From Verrucomicrobiaceae bacterium (lineage in GTDB: Bacteria; Verrucomicrobiota; Verrucomicrobiia; Verrucomicrobiales; Verrucomicrobiaceae): a stretch of DNA of 64,000 bases. This document shows positions 41,896-51,242 of the stretch, piece after piece (positions within the stretch are counted from its first letter, which is position 1; every line of letters begins with the position of its first letter). The stretch spans positions 180,749-244,748 of the forward strand of contig JAEUHM010000009.1 in the NCBI GenBank assembly GCA_016795485.1. Reading direction: 5' to 3'. Below the pieces are notes generated by a model, which was given only the letters and a program-made list of their open reading frames with translations, did not search any database and had not been told where the DNA came from. The position numbers and the translations under genes are program-made.

Positions 41896-44800
41896 CTATA
41901 CTTTGCGCAAGTCGAGCGTCATGGGGAACTCTGGACTTCGGACGGGGTCTCCAGGCGTGAGCGAACCTTGAGAGTGGCCGTAGGGGAAGAAGCGAGCGAG
42001 GCGACGGCTTTCCGCTTCATACGCATTCACAGGGAAGGTGTCGTAGTTTCTGCCACCAGGGTGAGCCACGTGATAGGTACATCCACCAAGGCTGCGGTTA
42101 TTCCACGAGTCTACCACATCAAAGACGAGTGGTGAGTGGACTCCGATCGTTGGTTGTAGACAACTGGGTGGCTGCCAAGCTCGGTAGCGCACGCCGGCAA
42201 CAAACTGGCCATGCGTGCCAGTGGGATGCAGCGGAATAGGCACACCATTACAAGTCACGACGTAACGGCCATCAATGAGGCCTTCCGTTCTCACTTGCAG
42301 ACGTTCAAGCGAGCTGTCCACATGGCGAACCGTGCCTCCCGCAGCACCTTCCTCTCCGAGGACATGCCAGGGCTCCAGTGCGTGCCTAAGTTCCAGATGA
42401 ATGTTACGCTGTGTCACACCACCTACTCTTGGGAACCGGAACTCCATGTGCGGAGCAAACCACTCAGCTTTCAGCGGGTAACCCGCTTCGTTCATGTCTT
42501 CAAGGACGTCCAAAAAGTCATCCCAGACAAAGTGCGGCAGCATAAAGCGATCATGCAATTGCGTACCCCAGCGAATGAGATTGCATTGATAAGGCTTATT
42601 CCAGAATCGCGCGATTGCTGCACGCAACAGCAAGTGCTGAGCGAGACTCATGCGAGAATGCGGTGGCATCTCAAACGATCTCAACTCCACAAGCCCCAGT
42701 CGCCCTGTGCTGCTATCGGGATCAAACAGCTTATCGATGCAAAACTCAGTGCGATGGGTATTGCCAGTGGCATCGATAAGTAGATTGCGGAAGAGGCGAT
42801 CCACCAGCCAAGGGGGAACCTGGGCATAATCAGGCACCTGCTTGAAGGCTAGTTCGAGCTCAAAGAGTTGATCATGTCGGGCTTCGTCTACACGCGGATG
42901 CTGGCTCGTAGGGCCGATGAACAGACCGCTGAACAAAAAGCTGAGCGAGGGGTGATTGTGCCAAAAGCCTAGTAACGACTTCAGCAAATCCGGGCGCCTC
43001 AACAATGGCGAATCCGCTGGCCTGCTGCCGCCAAAGACGATGTGATTGCCGCCACCGGTGCCCGTATGGCGTCCGTCGACCATGAACTTTTCTGTGCCAA
43101 GGCGAGACTGACGAGCTTCCTCATAGAGAGTGGTGGTATTGAACTCCAGCTCTTCCCAAGAATGGGCAGGTTGAAGGTTCACTTCGATCACACCGGGATC
43201 TGGTGTGATCTTGAACACGTTCACCCGTGGATCAAATGGGGGCGGCGTGCCTTCGATGATGACTGGCAACTTCAAGACGTGAGCCGTGTCTTCAATGGCT
43301 GCGATCAATTCAATGAAGTCTTCCATGCTAGCCACTGGCGGCATGAAGATGTGCAAGCGCCCATGTCTTGCCTCAATGCACAAAGCCGTTCGGGTGAGCC
43401 AAGCGGCCGACTGTTGCTGATTGGGCTTGGATATACTCATCGGAGGAGGCGATTCTGGCCTCTTCAGTGGCTTGCCTTGACCTGCAAACAGCCCCTCGGG
43501 AAGATCAGCGGTCAACCGCTGCGATTCCGGCAGTGAGCGAAACCAGTCGCCAATAGTTTGGAGTTGTTGCCTACGATGGAGTGGCTCCTTGGGCAGCGGC
43601 GGATGATCCTGCATAGGATCGGGTGGGTGAATCCAAGGAAAGTCTTTGTCACTCACCCATGGCAAGGAATCCAAGGGCAAACGGAAGCCCATGGGCGAGT
43701 CGCCAGGGATGAGATACATGCGTTCATCGCGCATGAACCACGGTCCACTGCTCCAAGCCAATTGGTTCCCAGACCAAACTCGACTCAACGGCAAAGCGTA
43801 ACCAACAACGTAGTCCAGTCCTTGTGTGAAGACCTTGGCTAGGCGCGCACGCTCATATGGGTCTTTCAGATTGGATTCAAAGGGATCGACGTTGGTGGGT
43901 AGACGCCGTTCTTTCCAAAGATAGTAAAAGGCATCTTCAAACCCTGGAACCAGCCACTTTGCTTCCACTCCTAGGGCTGTTGACAGTGTCACGCCAAACA
44001 ACTGCGCATCTTCTGAAGTGTGCCCGAGATCAAGCCGCTCATCAGCGATGAGGTCATCGTTTTTCCAAATGGGAATACCATCCTTGCGCCAATAACAAGC
44101 AAGTGCCCACCTTGGAAGTTGCTCGCCGGGATACCACTTGCCCTGCCCATAGAACCTTAGCCCACCAGGAGCGAACTTATGTTTCAAACGAAGCATAAGC
44201 TCTCCCGAGAGCAGTCGTTTGGTTGGCCCCATGGCGGCGTGGTTCCACTCTTCACCATCCATGTCGTCAATGGAGACAAACGTTGGCTCGCCGCCCATGG
44301 TCAGCCGCACATCGCCCGCTTTCAGTTCATCGTCAATCTTGTGCCCGAGTTGATTGATCTCCTCCCACTGCTCTTCTGTGTAAGGCTTGGTCACCCTGGG
44401 CGATTCGTGGATGCGGGTGATCTTCATGTCGAAGTCAAACTCCACTTCACACTTGTCCACCGCACCCGTGATGGGGGCAGCACTTTGTGGATCAGGCGTA
44501 GCAGCCAGAGGCAGATGACCTTCACCAGCGAGCAGGCCAGACGTTGGATCAAGGCCAATCCATCCCGCGCCAGGTAGATAAACCTCGCACCACGCATGAA
44601 GGTCAGTGAAGTCGACTTCAGCTCCACTCGGTCCATCCAGACTTTTCACATCTGGTTTCAATTGGATGAGATACCCACTCACAAATCGAGCAGCTAGACC
44701 CAAGTGCCTGAGAAGTTGGCACAACAACCATGCCGAATCACGGCAAGAGCCACTGCCAAGTTCCAGCGTTTCCTCGGGAGTCTGTACCCCTGGCTCCATC

Positions 44801-45303
44801 CTCACTAGGTAGCGAATGTCTTCCCATAGTGCTTGGTTGATACCGACAAGAAAATCGATCGTTCGCGGCCCACCATTGCCGCCACTGAGTAAGCGCGATT
44901 TGATTCCACGGAGATACTCCCCTACCCGATGGGTGATGGGCAGCTTTCGATGATATGGTTCCAACTCGTGAGCGAGCACCGGATCATACCGGAAAGGAAA
45001 ATGCTCTGCCTGGGGCTCAAGAAAGAAGTCAAAAGGGTTAAACACCGCCATTTCGGCCACGAGGTCCACCTCCACACAGAACTCCCGGGTCTTCTCGGGG
45101 AAACTGAGCCTAGCGAGGTAGTTGGACTGGGGATCTTGCTGCCAGTTGATGAAATGAGTCTCGGGAGCGACTCGGAGCGAGTAGCTCAGCACTTTTGTGC
45201 GGCAATGTGGGGCGGGACGGAGGCGCACCACCTGCGGACCAAGCGAAATGAGCCGGTCATACTTGTAGCGAGTGACGTGGTGAAGGGCGACATGGATGGA
45301 CAT
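41896..45303 (-). CDS. DUF2126 large protein with N-terminal transglutaminase domain
   Basis: An 1135-residue protein. Residues 1-270 form a transglutaminase-like domain: MSIHVALHHVTRYKYDR, then C187 (GSCRDSAWLL), H236 (LHAWCEVY) and D252 (LDPTSG). A linker (about residues 280-310) leads into the long DUF2126 region with DVRLTMGGEPTFVSIDDMDG, LLSGELMLRLKHKFAPGGL, GGSRPADSPLLRRPDLLKSL and FWHNHPSLSFLFSGLFIGPT. The DUF2126 region resembles amidoligase/glutamine-synthetase-like families in motif style. It is first in the three-gene operon. The ATG at 45303 matches the family start; an upstream GTG adds six residues. Confidence 0.87.
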   Translation of the reverse strand: MSIHVALHHVTRYKYDRLISLGPQVVRLRPAPHCRTKVLSYSLRVAPETHFINWQQDPQSNYLARLSFPEKTREFCVEVDLVAEMAVFNPFDFFLEPQAEHFPFRYDPVLAHELEPYHRKLPITHRVGEYLRGIKSRLLSGGNGGPRTIDFLVGINQALWEDIRYLVRMEPGVQTPEETLELGSGSCRDSAWLLCQLLRHLGLAARFVSGYLIQLKPDVKSLDGPSGAEVDFTDLHAWCEVYLPGAGWIGLDPTSGLLAGEGHLPLAATPDPQSAAPITGAVDKCEVEFDFDMKITRIHESPRVTKPYTEEQWEEINQLGHKIDDELKAGDVRLTMGGEPTFVSIDDMDGEEWNHAAMGPTKRLLSGELMLRLKHKFAPGGLRFYGQGKWYPGEQLPRWALACYWRKDGIPIWKNDDLIADERLDLGHTSEDAQLFGVTLSTALGVEAKWLVPGFEDAFYYLWKERRLPTNVDPFESNLKDPYERARLAKVFTQGLDYVVGYALPLSRVWSGNQLAWSSGPWFMRDERMYLIPGDSPMGFRLPLDSLPWVSDKDFPWIHPPDPMQDHPPLPKEPLHRRQQLQTIGDWFRSLPESQRLTADLPEGLFAGQGKPLKRPESPPPMSISKPNQQQSAAWLTRTALCIEARHGRLHIFMPPVASMEDFIELIAAIEDTAHVLKLPVIIEGTPPPFDPRVNVFKITPDPGVIEVNLQPAHSWEELEFNTTTLYEEARQSRLGTEKFMVDGRHTGTGGGNHIVFGGSRPADSPLLRRPDLLKSLLGFWHNHPSLSFLFSGLFIGPTSQHPRVDEARHDQLFELELAFKQVPDYAQVPPWLVDRLFRNLLIDATGNTHRTEFCIDKLFDPDSSTGRLGLVELRSFEMPPHSRMSLAQHLLLRAAIARFWNKPYQCNLIRWGTQLHDRFMLPHFVWDDFLDVLEDMNEAGYPLKAEWFAPHMEFRFPRVGGVTQRNIHLELRHALEPWHVLGEEGAAGGTVRHVDSSLERLQVRTEGLIDGRYVVTCNGVPIPLHPTGTHGQFVAGVRYRAWQPPSCLQPTIGVHSPLVFDVVDSWNNRSLGGCTYHVAHPGGRNYDTFPVNAYEAESRRLARFFPYGHSQGSLTPGDPVRSPEFPMTLDLRKV

Positions 45304-45439
45304 GCTATGGGGGATTGCCACACGGGGTTGGAGCGGAGGCTGGCACTATCTAAGCAGGGGGTGTGCCAGGACAAGGAAAGCCTCAAAACTGCTTGAATCC
45401 ATAACGCCAACACGCTTGAAAGTCCGGCCCAAGCCAGAC

Positions 45440-47002
45440 ATGCCCACTCGCACCGTTTTTATTTCAGCCCTGCTCATCGCACTGGGATATGCGCTGTTCA
45501 CGGATCGAGTTTGGGAGGATTACCTCATTACTTACAAAAGCAGCAAGAACCTAGTGCAGGGGCATGGGCTTGTTTTTCATCCAGGGGAGAAGGTCCACAC
45601 GTTCACTTCACCCCTGGGAGTTCTGTTACCTGCCGCCTGCCTCGTGATTGCCCCAGGTGGCGCGGATGACGTGGCTCTCTGGGTGTTCCGCCTCCTCAGT
45701 GCCTCAGCCTTTGCTGGTGCGGTCGCGCTGATGTTTCGTCTTGGCACGGCGGCGGGTTATGGGTCTGCCAGTCTGCTCGCGTTGGCATGCATGACGGATG
45801 CTAAGAGCGTGGACTTCTCCATCAATGGAATGGAGACTGGCTTCCTGCTGTTCTTTCTCGCCTACATGCTTTGGTCTCTGCTGAAGTCAGAGCAAAAGTC
45901 GTGGCTTCATCTCGGAATCGCATGGGGCGGTCTCATGTGGACTCGCCCGGACGGAGTCATCTACATCGCAGTGCTCGTCCTCTCGACATTCCTATTCAGT
46001 AAGCACAGTGGTCGATCTCCGGTAGCATGGTTTCGTCTTTTTCTACAAGCAGGTGCCGTCTGCACTGTGATTTATCTCCCTTGGTTCATCACTGCGTGGG
46101 TGTACTACGGCACTCCAGTGCCACACACCATCACGGCGAAAGCCAATGCAGTGGGTTCGCTTGATTTTTGGGGTGTGGTGCTGACCTGGCTGCGGGTTCA
46201 AACATCCATCTTGATGCCCACGACCGCGTCAGAGGCACTTTTTATGCCCTCGGCCAATTTTCTTGGCGGTTGGCCATCATGGCTGCCTCGCGTCTCCGCA
46301 TCTTTGAGTTGGATCGCGGCCGTAGCTTGGGTTTGGAGAGGTTTCGGATGGCAAATGCGGGCACTCTCCTTCTGTCTCGGGCTGCTTTTGACTTACTTGA
46401 CCTATTTTGCCGGCCAAGCCCCCGCCAGTTGGTATCTCCCTGGGCCCACGCTGATCGCGCTCTTCATTCTGTCGGGCATGTTAGGCCAACTACGTTACGT
46501 CTCTCCACGACTCACGATGACTTTGACCGCGATGTTGTTGGGACTTGGCACCTGGATGCTCATTGAGGTTGCAGCGCTGAGTAAGGTCGAGCAAAAACTC
46601 GTCGATGAGGGAAACCGGAAGGTCATTGGCGAGTGGTTGAGAGATAATGCAACTCCAGGTGACACAATGTTCATGGAGTGCCTTGGTTACCTCGGCTACT
46701 ACTCAGGCCTCAAGACCTATGACTTTCCCGGTATGTCATCGCCAGAGGTCGTAGCTGCTTCTCGCAAACGAAAGACCATCGTCTGGGATGCTCTCATTCA
46801 AGAACTCAGGCCTACGTGGCTCGTTTTGAGGCCAATCGAAGCCGACCGAATCATCCGAAGCACTCCTCAGATTCTCACCCGCGACTATGAAGAGATCAGA
46901 GTCTTTGATGTGAGCGATCAAGTGCAAAAGCTCAACGTTTACGGCCAAGGTCTGCTGGCATTTGACTCCACGTTCATTATCTTTAGGAGGGTCGCACCAT
47001 GA
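45440..47002 (+). CDS. Integral membrane glycosyltransferase-like protein (GT39/PMT-type)
   Basis: A 520-residue protein with about ten hydrophobic segments and a C-terminal periplasmic domain. The first loop has the acidic catalytic-type site VWEDYLITYKSSKNLVQGHG and FHPGEKVHTFTSPLGVLLPA. This pattern is found in polyprenyl-phosphate-sugar-dependent mannosyl/arabinosyl transferases. It should add a lipid-carried sugar to an envelope acceptor outside the membrane. The ATG at 45440 begins just before helix 1. The stop overlaps the TPR gene start by ATGA, so both are translated together. Confidence 0.72.
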   Translation: MPTRTVFISALLIALGYALFTDRVWEDYLITYKSSKNLVQGHGLVFHPGEKVHTFTSPLGVLLPAACLVIAPGGADDVALWVFRLLSASAFAGAVALMFRLGTAAGYGSASLLALACMTDAKSVDFSINGMETGFLLFFLAYMLWSLLKSEQKSWLHLGIAWGGLMWTRPDGVIYIAVLVLSTFLFSKHSGRSPVAWFRLFLQAGAVCTVIYLPWFITAWVYYGTPVPHTITAKANAVGSLDFWGVVLTWLRVQTSILMPTTASEALFMPSANFLGGWPSWLPRVSASLSWIAAVAWVWRGFGWQMRALSFCLGLLLTYLTYFAGQAPASWYLPGPTLIALFILSGMLGQLRYVSPRLTMTLTAMLLGLGTWMLIEVAALSKVEQKLVDEGNRKVIGEWLRDNATPGDTMFMECLGYLGYYSGLKTYDFPGMSSPEVVAASRKRKTIVWDALIQELRPTWLVLRPIEADRIIRSTPQILTRDYEEIRVFDVSDQVQKLNVYGQGLLAFDSTFIIFRRVAP

Positions 47003-47709
47003 ACCGACTGCTGGTCCCCTTCTCCGCGGTTGCTATTCTCTGCGTCATCTGGTGGAGAACAACCTCAGGCACATGGCGGTTGGACAGAGTCGCCCAGTCT
47101 TTCGCATTCAGTCACTTTCACATGGGCCACTACCGCCTGGCCACGGGTTCACCAGAAGGTGCAGAAGCGAGTCTACGCTTGGCCATACAAGCCGCACCCA
47201 AGTCTTATGCCGCACTCTCACAACTCGGCTTGTCACTCATGCGCCAGGGCAGATTCGACGAGGCGACACAATGCTTCCGGGATTCATTGGTCCTTGAGCC
47301 TGCCCAAGCAGAACCGCACGTCGAACTGGCCAACATAGACCTTCAAAAGAACGACAGCGCTTCGGCCATCCAGCACTACCGTGCGGCACTTCAAGTGGAG
47401 CCTAATGAGATCTCAGCTTTGAACAATCTGGCTTGGCTTTTGGCCACGACACCGCGTTCGTCAAAAGAAGAAGGCAATGAATCGGTGAAGCTGGCTAAGA
47501 ATGCTCTTCAGCAAGCACCGGACGAGCCGCTGGTCCTGCTACAGACACTCGCTGCGGCTTATGCTGCTAGCGGTGATTTCTCGAATGCCATTGCCACGGC
47601 GGAAAAAGCTCTGGCGAAAGCGACCAACGAAGCCAATCAGCAACTTGTGAACACACTTGCGCTGCATTTGGAACGCTATCGTTCCGGCCAAGACCTTCGA
47701 GGCAACTAG
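46999..47709 (+). CDS. Tetratricopeptide-repeat protein with N-terminal anchor
   Basis: A 236-residue protein. A short hydrophobic start (LLVPFSAVAILCVIWW) precedes about four TPR units: SPEGAEASLRLAIQAAPKSY, GRFDEATQCFRDSLVLEPAQ, DSASAIQHYRAALQVEPNEI and DFSNAIATAEKALAKATNEA. TPR domains mediate protein contacts; this one probably partners the membrane transferase. A perfect AGGAGG lies 8 bases before the ATG, inside the upstream gene. Its TAG stop overlaps the converging M20 gene's TAG within a shared CTAG. Confidence 0.8.
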   Translation: MNRLLVPFSAVAILCVIWWRTTSGTWRLDRVAQSFAFSHFHMGHYRLATGSPEGAEASLRLAIQAAPKSYAALSQLGLSLMRQGRFDEATQCFRDSLVLEPAQAEPHVELANIDLQKNDSASAIQHYRAALQVEPNEISALNNLAWLLATTPRSSKEEGNESVKLAKNALQQAPDEPLVLLQTLAAAYAASGDFSNAIATAEKALAKATNEANQQLVNTLALHLERYRSGQDLRGN

Positions 47710-49022
47710 TTTTGGCTTTTTGCCAAAACGTGCAACGCCGCCGATGCGGTCGCGATCACTCCAGCACGAATCGTGGGCTCCGGCACTGGTTTGAAAAATG
47801 GAGAATGCAATGAGGGCAAAGTCCTGCCCTCCAATTTTGCCTTCTCCACTTCTTCTGGAGGCTGCGTGCCCAACCAAAACATGCAGATCGGCACTTTCTC
47901 TTTGGTAATGCCGAACTCCGAAAAATCTTCAGCCCCCATGGACGGCTCTCTGGGGATCACATTGCCCTTTCCTAGTGACTGCTCGATGGCGCTAGCCACC
48001 ACTTTCGCAAACTCAGGCGGGTTGTAGAGCGCGTTAGCTGTCTCTTCTGAAACTTTGACGTCAGGCATCTTGCTGTCGGGCATCCCGTAGGCCTCAGCTT
48101 GATGGCGAACGATGCGCTTGATGCTCTCAATCAACCTGATGCGCGTAGCCTTCTCGTAACTGCGCAACGTGAGCTGTAGCTTCACCTCATCTGGGATGAT
48201 GTTATGCTTGGTGCCCCCATGAATGCTGCCCACAGTGACCACAGCAGGGTCACCCGGCCTCGTTTCGCGACTAACGATGGTTTGCAGGGCCATGACAATG
48301 CTTGCCGCAAGCACCACCGGATCTTTCGCCAGATGAGGCATGGAACCATGGCCTCCAAGTCCACGAACAGTGATGTCAACGCTGTCTACGTTTGCTAGAG
48401 CAAAGCCTTCTACGATTCCAACGGTGCCGTGGGCCATGTCCGCTGAGCAATGAAGGGCAATGGCACGATCTGGTTTCGGAAACTTCTCAAACAGGCCTGC
48501 CCGAAGCATCAACCGCGCTCCCATGACTTTCTCTTCAGCAGGTTGGCCTATCATCACAAGCGTTCCCGCCCATTCGCTCTTCAAGGAAGACATCACCTTC
48601 GCCGTTCCAATGAAACTGGCCATGTGCACGTCATGTCCGCAGGCATGCATGACTGGCACCTCCAGGCCAGACAAGTCCTTAACGATGCACTTGCTCGCGT
48701 AAGGCAGTCCGGTTTGCTCTTTGACCGGAAGTGCATCGAGATCAGTCCGGACGAGCAGCGTGGGCCCCGCGCCGTTCTTCAATACACCCACCACTCCGTG
48801 TCCACCGAAGCCCGATGTGACCTCAAATCCTGCTGCCTTCAGCTGTTCAGCAACGCGGGTGGCAGTTTCCTTTTCCTGGAGAGACAGCTCTGGGTTTGCA
48901 TGCAGTTCTTTGTAAAGCGCCACCAAACTCGGAAGCACTTTCTCTACATCATTCTTCAAATCTGCGCCCGAAGCCCCGACAACCGCGGCTAAGAAAGCTA
49001 AGACGATCTTGCCGGATGTCAT
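47706..49022 (-). CDS. Exported M20-family amidohydrolase
   Basis: A 438-residue zinc enzyme with a Sec leader (KIVLAFLAAVVGASGA). The M20 metal site is present: LLVRTDLDALPV, VMHACGHDVHMASF and GQPAEEKVMGARLM. Dimerisation-domain features are GLGGHGSMPHLAKDPV and TVGSIHGGTKHNIIPDE, and the final metal ligand region is REPSMGAEDFSEF. It belongs to the hippurate/IAA-amino-acid/N-acyl amino-acid amidohydrolase group and should cleave N-acyl or peptide bonds in the periplasm. A 19-base gap separates it from the heavy-metal-domain gene upstream. Confidence 0.87.
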   Translation of the reverse strand: MTSGKIVLAFLAAVVGASGADLKNDVEKVLPSLVALYKELHANPELSLQEKETATRVAEQLKAAGFEVTSGFGGHGVVGVLKNGAGPTLLVRTDLDALPVKEQTGLPYASKCIVKDLSGLEVPVMHACGHDVHMASFIGTAKVMSSLKSEWAGTLVMIGQPAEEKVMGARLMLRAGLFEKFPKPDRAIALHCSADMAHGTVGIVEGFALANVDSVDITVRGLGGHGSMPHLAKDPVVLAASIVMALQTIVSRETRPGDPAVVTVGSIHGGTKHNIIPDEVKLQLTLRSYEKATRIRLIESIKRIVRHQAEAYGMPDSKMPDVKVSEETANALYNPPEFAKVVASAIEQSLGKGNVIPREPSMGAEDFSEFGITKEKVPICMFWLGTQPPEEVEKAKLEGRTLPSLHSPFFKPVPEPTIRAGVIATASAALHVLAKSQN

Positions 49023-49040
49023 GGGAATGCGGAATGCAGG

Positions 49041-49565
49041 TTATTTGACTTTGCCGTGAAATCCCGCCTCGTTCATCGCGGGCAGAACGGCTTCCTTGTC
49101 AAACTCACCCTCAATGACGAACTCCTCCTTGCGGGGATAGATGTTGTGGGTCTTGACACCGGGAATCGCTCTCATGGCTCCGGCCAATGTCGTCGCGCAA
49201 CGTTGGCAGCAAAGATGCACTCCACTTATTTTGGCGGACTTGACCATCTTTGCAGGCTTGGAACTCTTCTTTGCCTCTGACGACGAGGATGCCGATGCGG
49301 CTTCGGCCTTGCCGTAGAATCCGCCGTCCATCAGCGCCTCAATGATTTTTTTGCTCTCGGTCTTGCCCTTAGCTTGGACGATGATTCCACCGTTGCCAGC
49401 CTTCATGAACTTGTTGCCGGTGCCATTGATGATCTTCTCAATGCCTTTAGTGCAGCTTTCGCAGCAGTTATGAACACCGGAAATGGTGAGCTCGACATCC
49501 GCGCGAGCGAACGAAGCGATGGAGAAAAGAACAGCGACAGTAAAGAAAGATGCGAGCCTCATCAT
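49041..49565 (-). CDS. Secreted protein with two heavy-metal-associated domains
   Basis: A 174-residue protein. A Sec leader (MMRLASFFTVAVLFSIASFARA) is followed by two HMA-like domains joined by a Ser/Lys-rich linker (residues about 88-112). The first carries C34-C35-E-S-C38 and the second C119-C120-Q-R-C123. Both replace the usual single CxxC with CCxxC. Such domains bind Cu(I), Hg or Zn and pass the ion to transporters or enzymes; export implies periplasmic metal handling. Start codons at 49565 and 49562 are both ATG. Confidence 0.78.
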   Translation of the reverse strand: MMRLASFFTVAVLFSIASFARADVELTISGVHNCCESCTKGIEKIINGTGNKFMKAGNGGIIVQAKGKTESKKIIEALMDGGFYGKAEAASASSSSEAKKSSKPAKMVKSAKISGVHLCCQRCATTLAGAMRAIPGVKTHNIYPRKEEFVIEGEFDKEAVLPAMNEAGFHGKVK

Positions 49566-49593
49566 CCCAGCATGACGAGCAATCGACAAAAAA

Positions 49594-50883
49594 TCAAGCT
49601 GCAGCTCGCTCTGATCGCTTTCTCACGATTGGTCCGCGTTCTCCCTTCACGACTGCCTCGGTGATGGTGACACTCTTGACGTCGTTACGGCTTGGCACGT
49701 CAAACATCACGTCCAGCATCAGTTTCTCAAACACACTCCGCAATCCACGGGCGCCCGTGCCACGCTGAATCGCTTGCTTGGCAAGAGCATTGAGCGCGTC
49801 CTTGTTGACGATCAACTCGACGTTCTCCATGCCCAAAAGGCGGGAATATTGCTTCACGAGTGCGTTCTTTGGTTCAGTGAGCACACGAATGAGTTCAGCT
49901 TCACTCAATTGATCCATTTGGCACTCAACCGTGAGTCGACCAATGAACTCCGGGATGAGTCCAAATGAAATCAGATCTCCTGGCTCAAGCTCCAGTTGTT
50001 GATTCTTAGCCGGAGTTTCGGCAGCGGGAGCTACGTTGTCGATGAGGCTATTGAACCCAAGTTCCTTTTTGCCCCGACGGCGCTCAATGATCTTGTCCAG
50101 GCCCACAAACGCACCACCGCAGATAAACAGGATGTTCTCCGTGTTGACCTGAATGTATTCCTGATGTGGATGCTTGCGTCCTCCTTGCGGAGGAACGTTG
50201 CAAACGGTGCCCTCCAAGATTTTTAGCAGCGCTTGTTGCACGCCCTCACCCGAGACATCGCGAGTGATTGAGACATTGTCGGTTTTGCGCCCGATTTTGT
50301 CGATCTCATCAATATAGATGATGCCAATCTCAGCACGAGCGACATCGAAGTCCGCTGCCTGCAACAGACGAAGGATAATGTTCTCCACATCCTCACCCAC
50401 GTATCCGGCCTCAGTCAGAGTAGTAGCGTCCGCGATGGAGAAAGGCACATTTAGGACCTTCGCCAAGGTTTTGGCCAGCAGCGTCTTGCCGCAGCCAGTG
50501 GGACCGAGCAGCAGTACGTTACTTTTTTCGATCTGCACCTCGCCAGGATCATTCATGGGTGTGGCACGCCGCACTTTCTCGACAGGCTGCTGGCTATGAA
50601 GAATGCGCTTGTAGTGATTGTGAACTGCAACACTTAGAATCTTTTTCGCCCGCATCTGCCCGATCACGTGCTGATCAAGCTGAGCCATGATGTCGGATGG
50701 CTTCGGCACCACCAATGGCGGACGGTCAGATGGTTCATGGGTAGCCTCGCGGTCAAGGATGCCTTTGCAAACTCCGATGCAATTGTCACAAATGTAGACC
50801 CCAGGACCAGCAATGAGTTTGCGGACTTCAGAGTGACTCTTACCGCAAAATGAGCAGATGGTGAGATTGGACGCGCGGGCCAT
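49594..50883 (-). CDS. clpX: ATP-dependent protease ATP-binding subunit ClpX
   Basis: A 429-residue AAA+ unfoldase, close to the E. coli length. The N-terminal zinc-binding domain has C10, C13, C32 and C35. The AAA+ core shows [18 protein letters not shown] (Walker A), [20 protein letters not shown] (Walker B) and [20 protein letters not shown]. The C-terminal sensor block is [20 protein letters not shown]. It unfolds substrates for ClpP. No clpP gene is adjacent. It diverges from the YebC gene. Confidence 0.94.
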   Translation of the reverse strand: MARASNLTICSFCGKSHSEVRKLIAGPGVYICDNCIGVCKGILDREATHEPSDRPPLVVPKPSDIMAQLDQHVIGQMRAKKILSVAVHNHYKRILHSQQPVEKVRRATPMNDPGEVQIEKSNVLLLGPTGCGKTLLAKTLAKVLNVPFSIADATTLTEAGYVGEDVENIILRLLQAADFDVARAEIGIIYIDEIDKIGRKTDNVSITRDVSGEGVQQALLKILEGTVCNVPPQGGRKHPHQEYIQVNTENILFICGGAFVGLDKIIERRRGKKELGFNSLIDNVAPAAETPAKNQQLELEPGDLISFGLIPEFIGRLTVECQMDQLSEAELIRVLTEPKNALVKQYSRLLGMENVELIVNKDALNALAKQAIQRGTGARGLRSVFEKLMLDVMFDVPSRNDVKSVTITEAVVKGERGPIVRKRSERAAA

Positions 50884-51242
50884 GTGAGGGGTGTTTAGAT
50901 GAGAGAACCGGAAGCAGGATATCTTCCAACGCTGCTACACTAGCCCCAACGGTGCCGTACGTCGAGATGAAGCAAGAATCGCCGAGATATTGTCGATTCC
51001 TGGTCGGCCCGAACTGCCGCCCATCAAAAAAAACGTTTGCACTAACAGCCAAGACTCGCACAGTTCAGCTCGTCACCGGTTTCCGGTGTTCACCGCTGGT
51101 GCCGCGTTCGGCATGTCCAGCCAAGGTTTCCCACGCCGCTCGTAGAGGAGCGGGTCCGCTGACTGAAACTGTACTGGTGCAATTGTGGTCGTCCCCCTTG
51201 CCTTCCCCTAGGCTTTTCCGTTTTTATTTCATCTCCTTAAAC
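50884..51242. promoter_or_regulatory. 359-base divergent spacer between clpX and the YebC gene, with two hairpins
   Basis: No protein-coding frame here has family character. Two perfect dyads are visible: CACCGG-TTT-CCGGTG at 51074-51088 and CCGCTC-GTAGAG-GAGCGG at 51136-51153. An A-run at 51027-51034 may be part of a promoter. The 3' part, reading toward the YebC gene, is C-rich and could be a structured leader or a small RNA. It does not match the conserved core motifs of tmRNA, RNase P or SRP RNA that I know. Confidence 0.4.

Noticed and set aside
50884..51242. SRP RNA, tmRNA or RNase P RNA in the clpX/YebC spacer
   Set aside because: The diagnostic conserved cores of these RNAs are not present on either strand.
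50952..51242. Upstream extension of the YebC-family protein
   Set aside because: The family begins at MAGHNKWSK, fixed at 51243; the extension is an open frame by chance.
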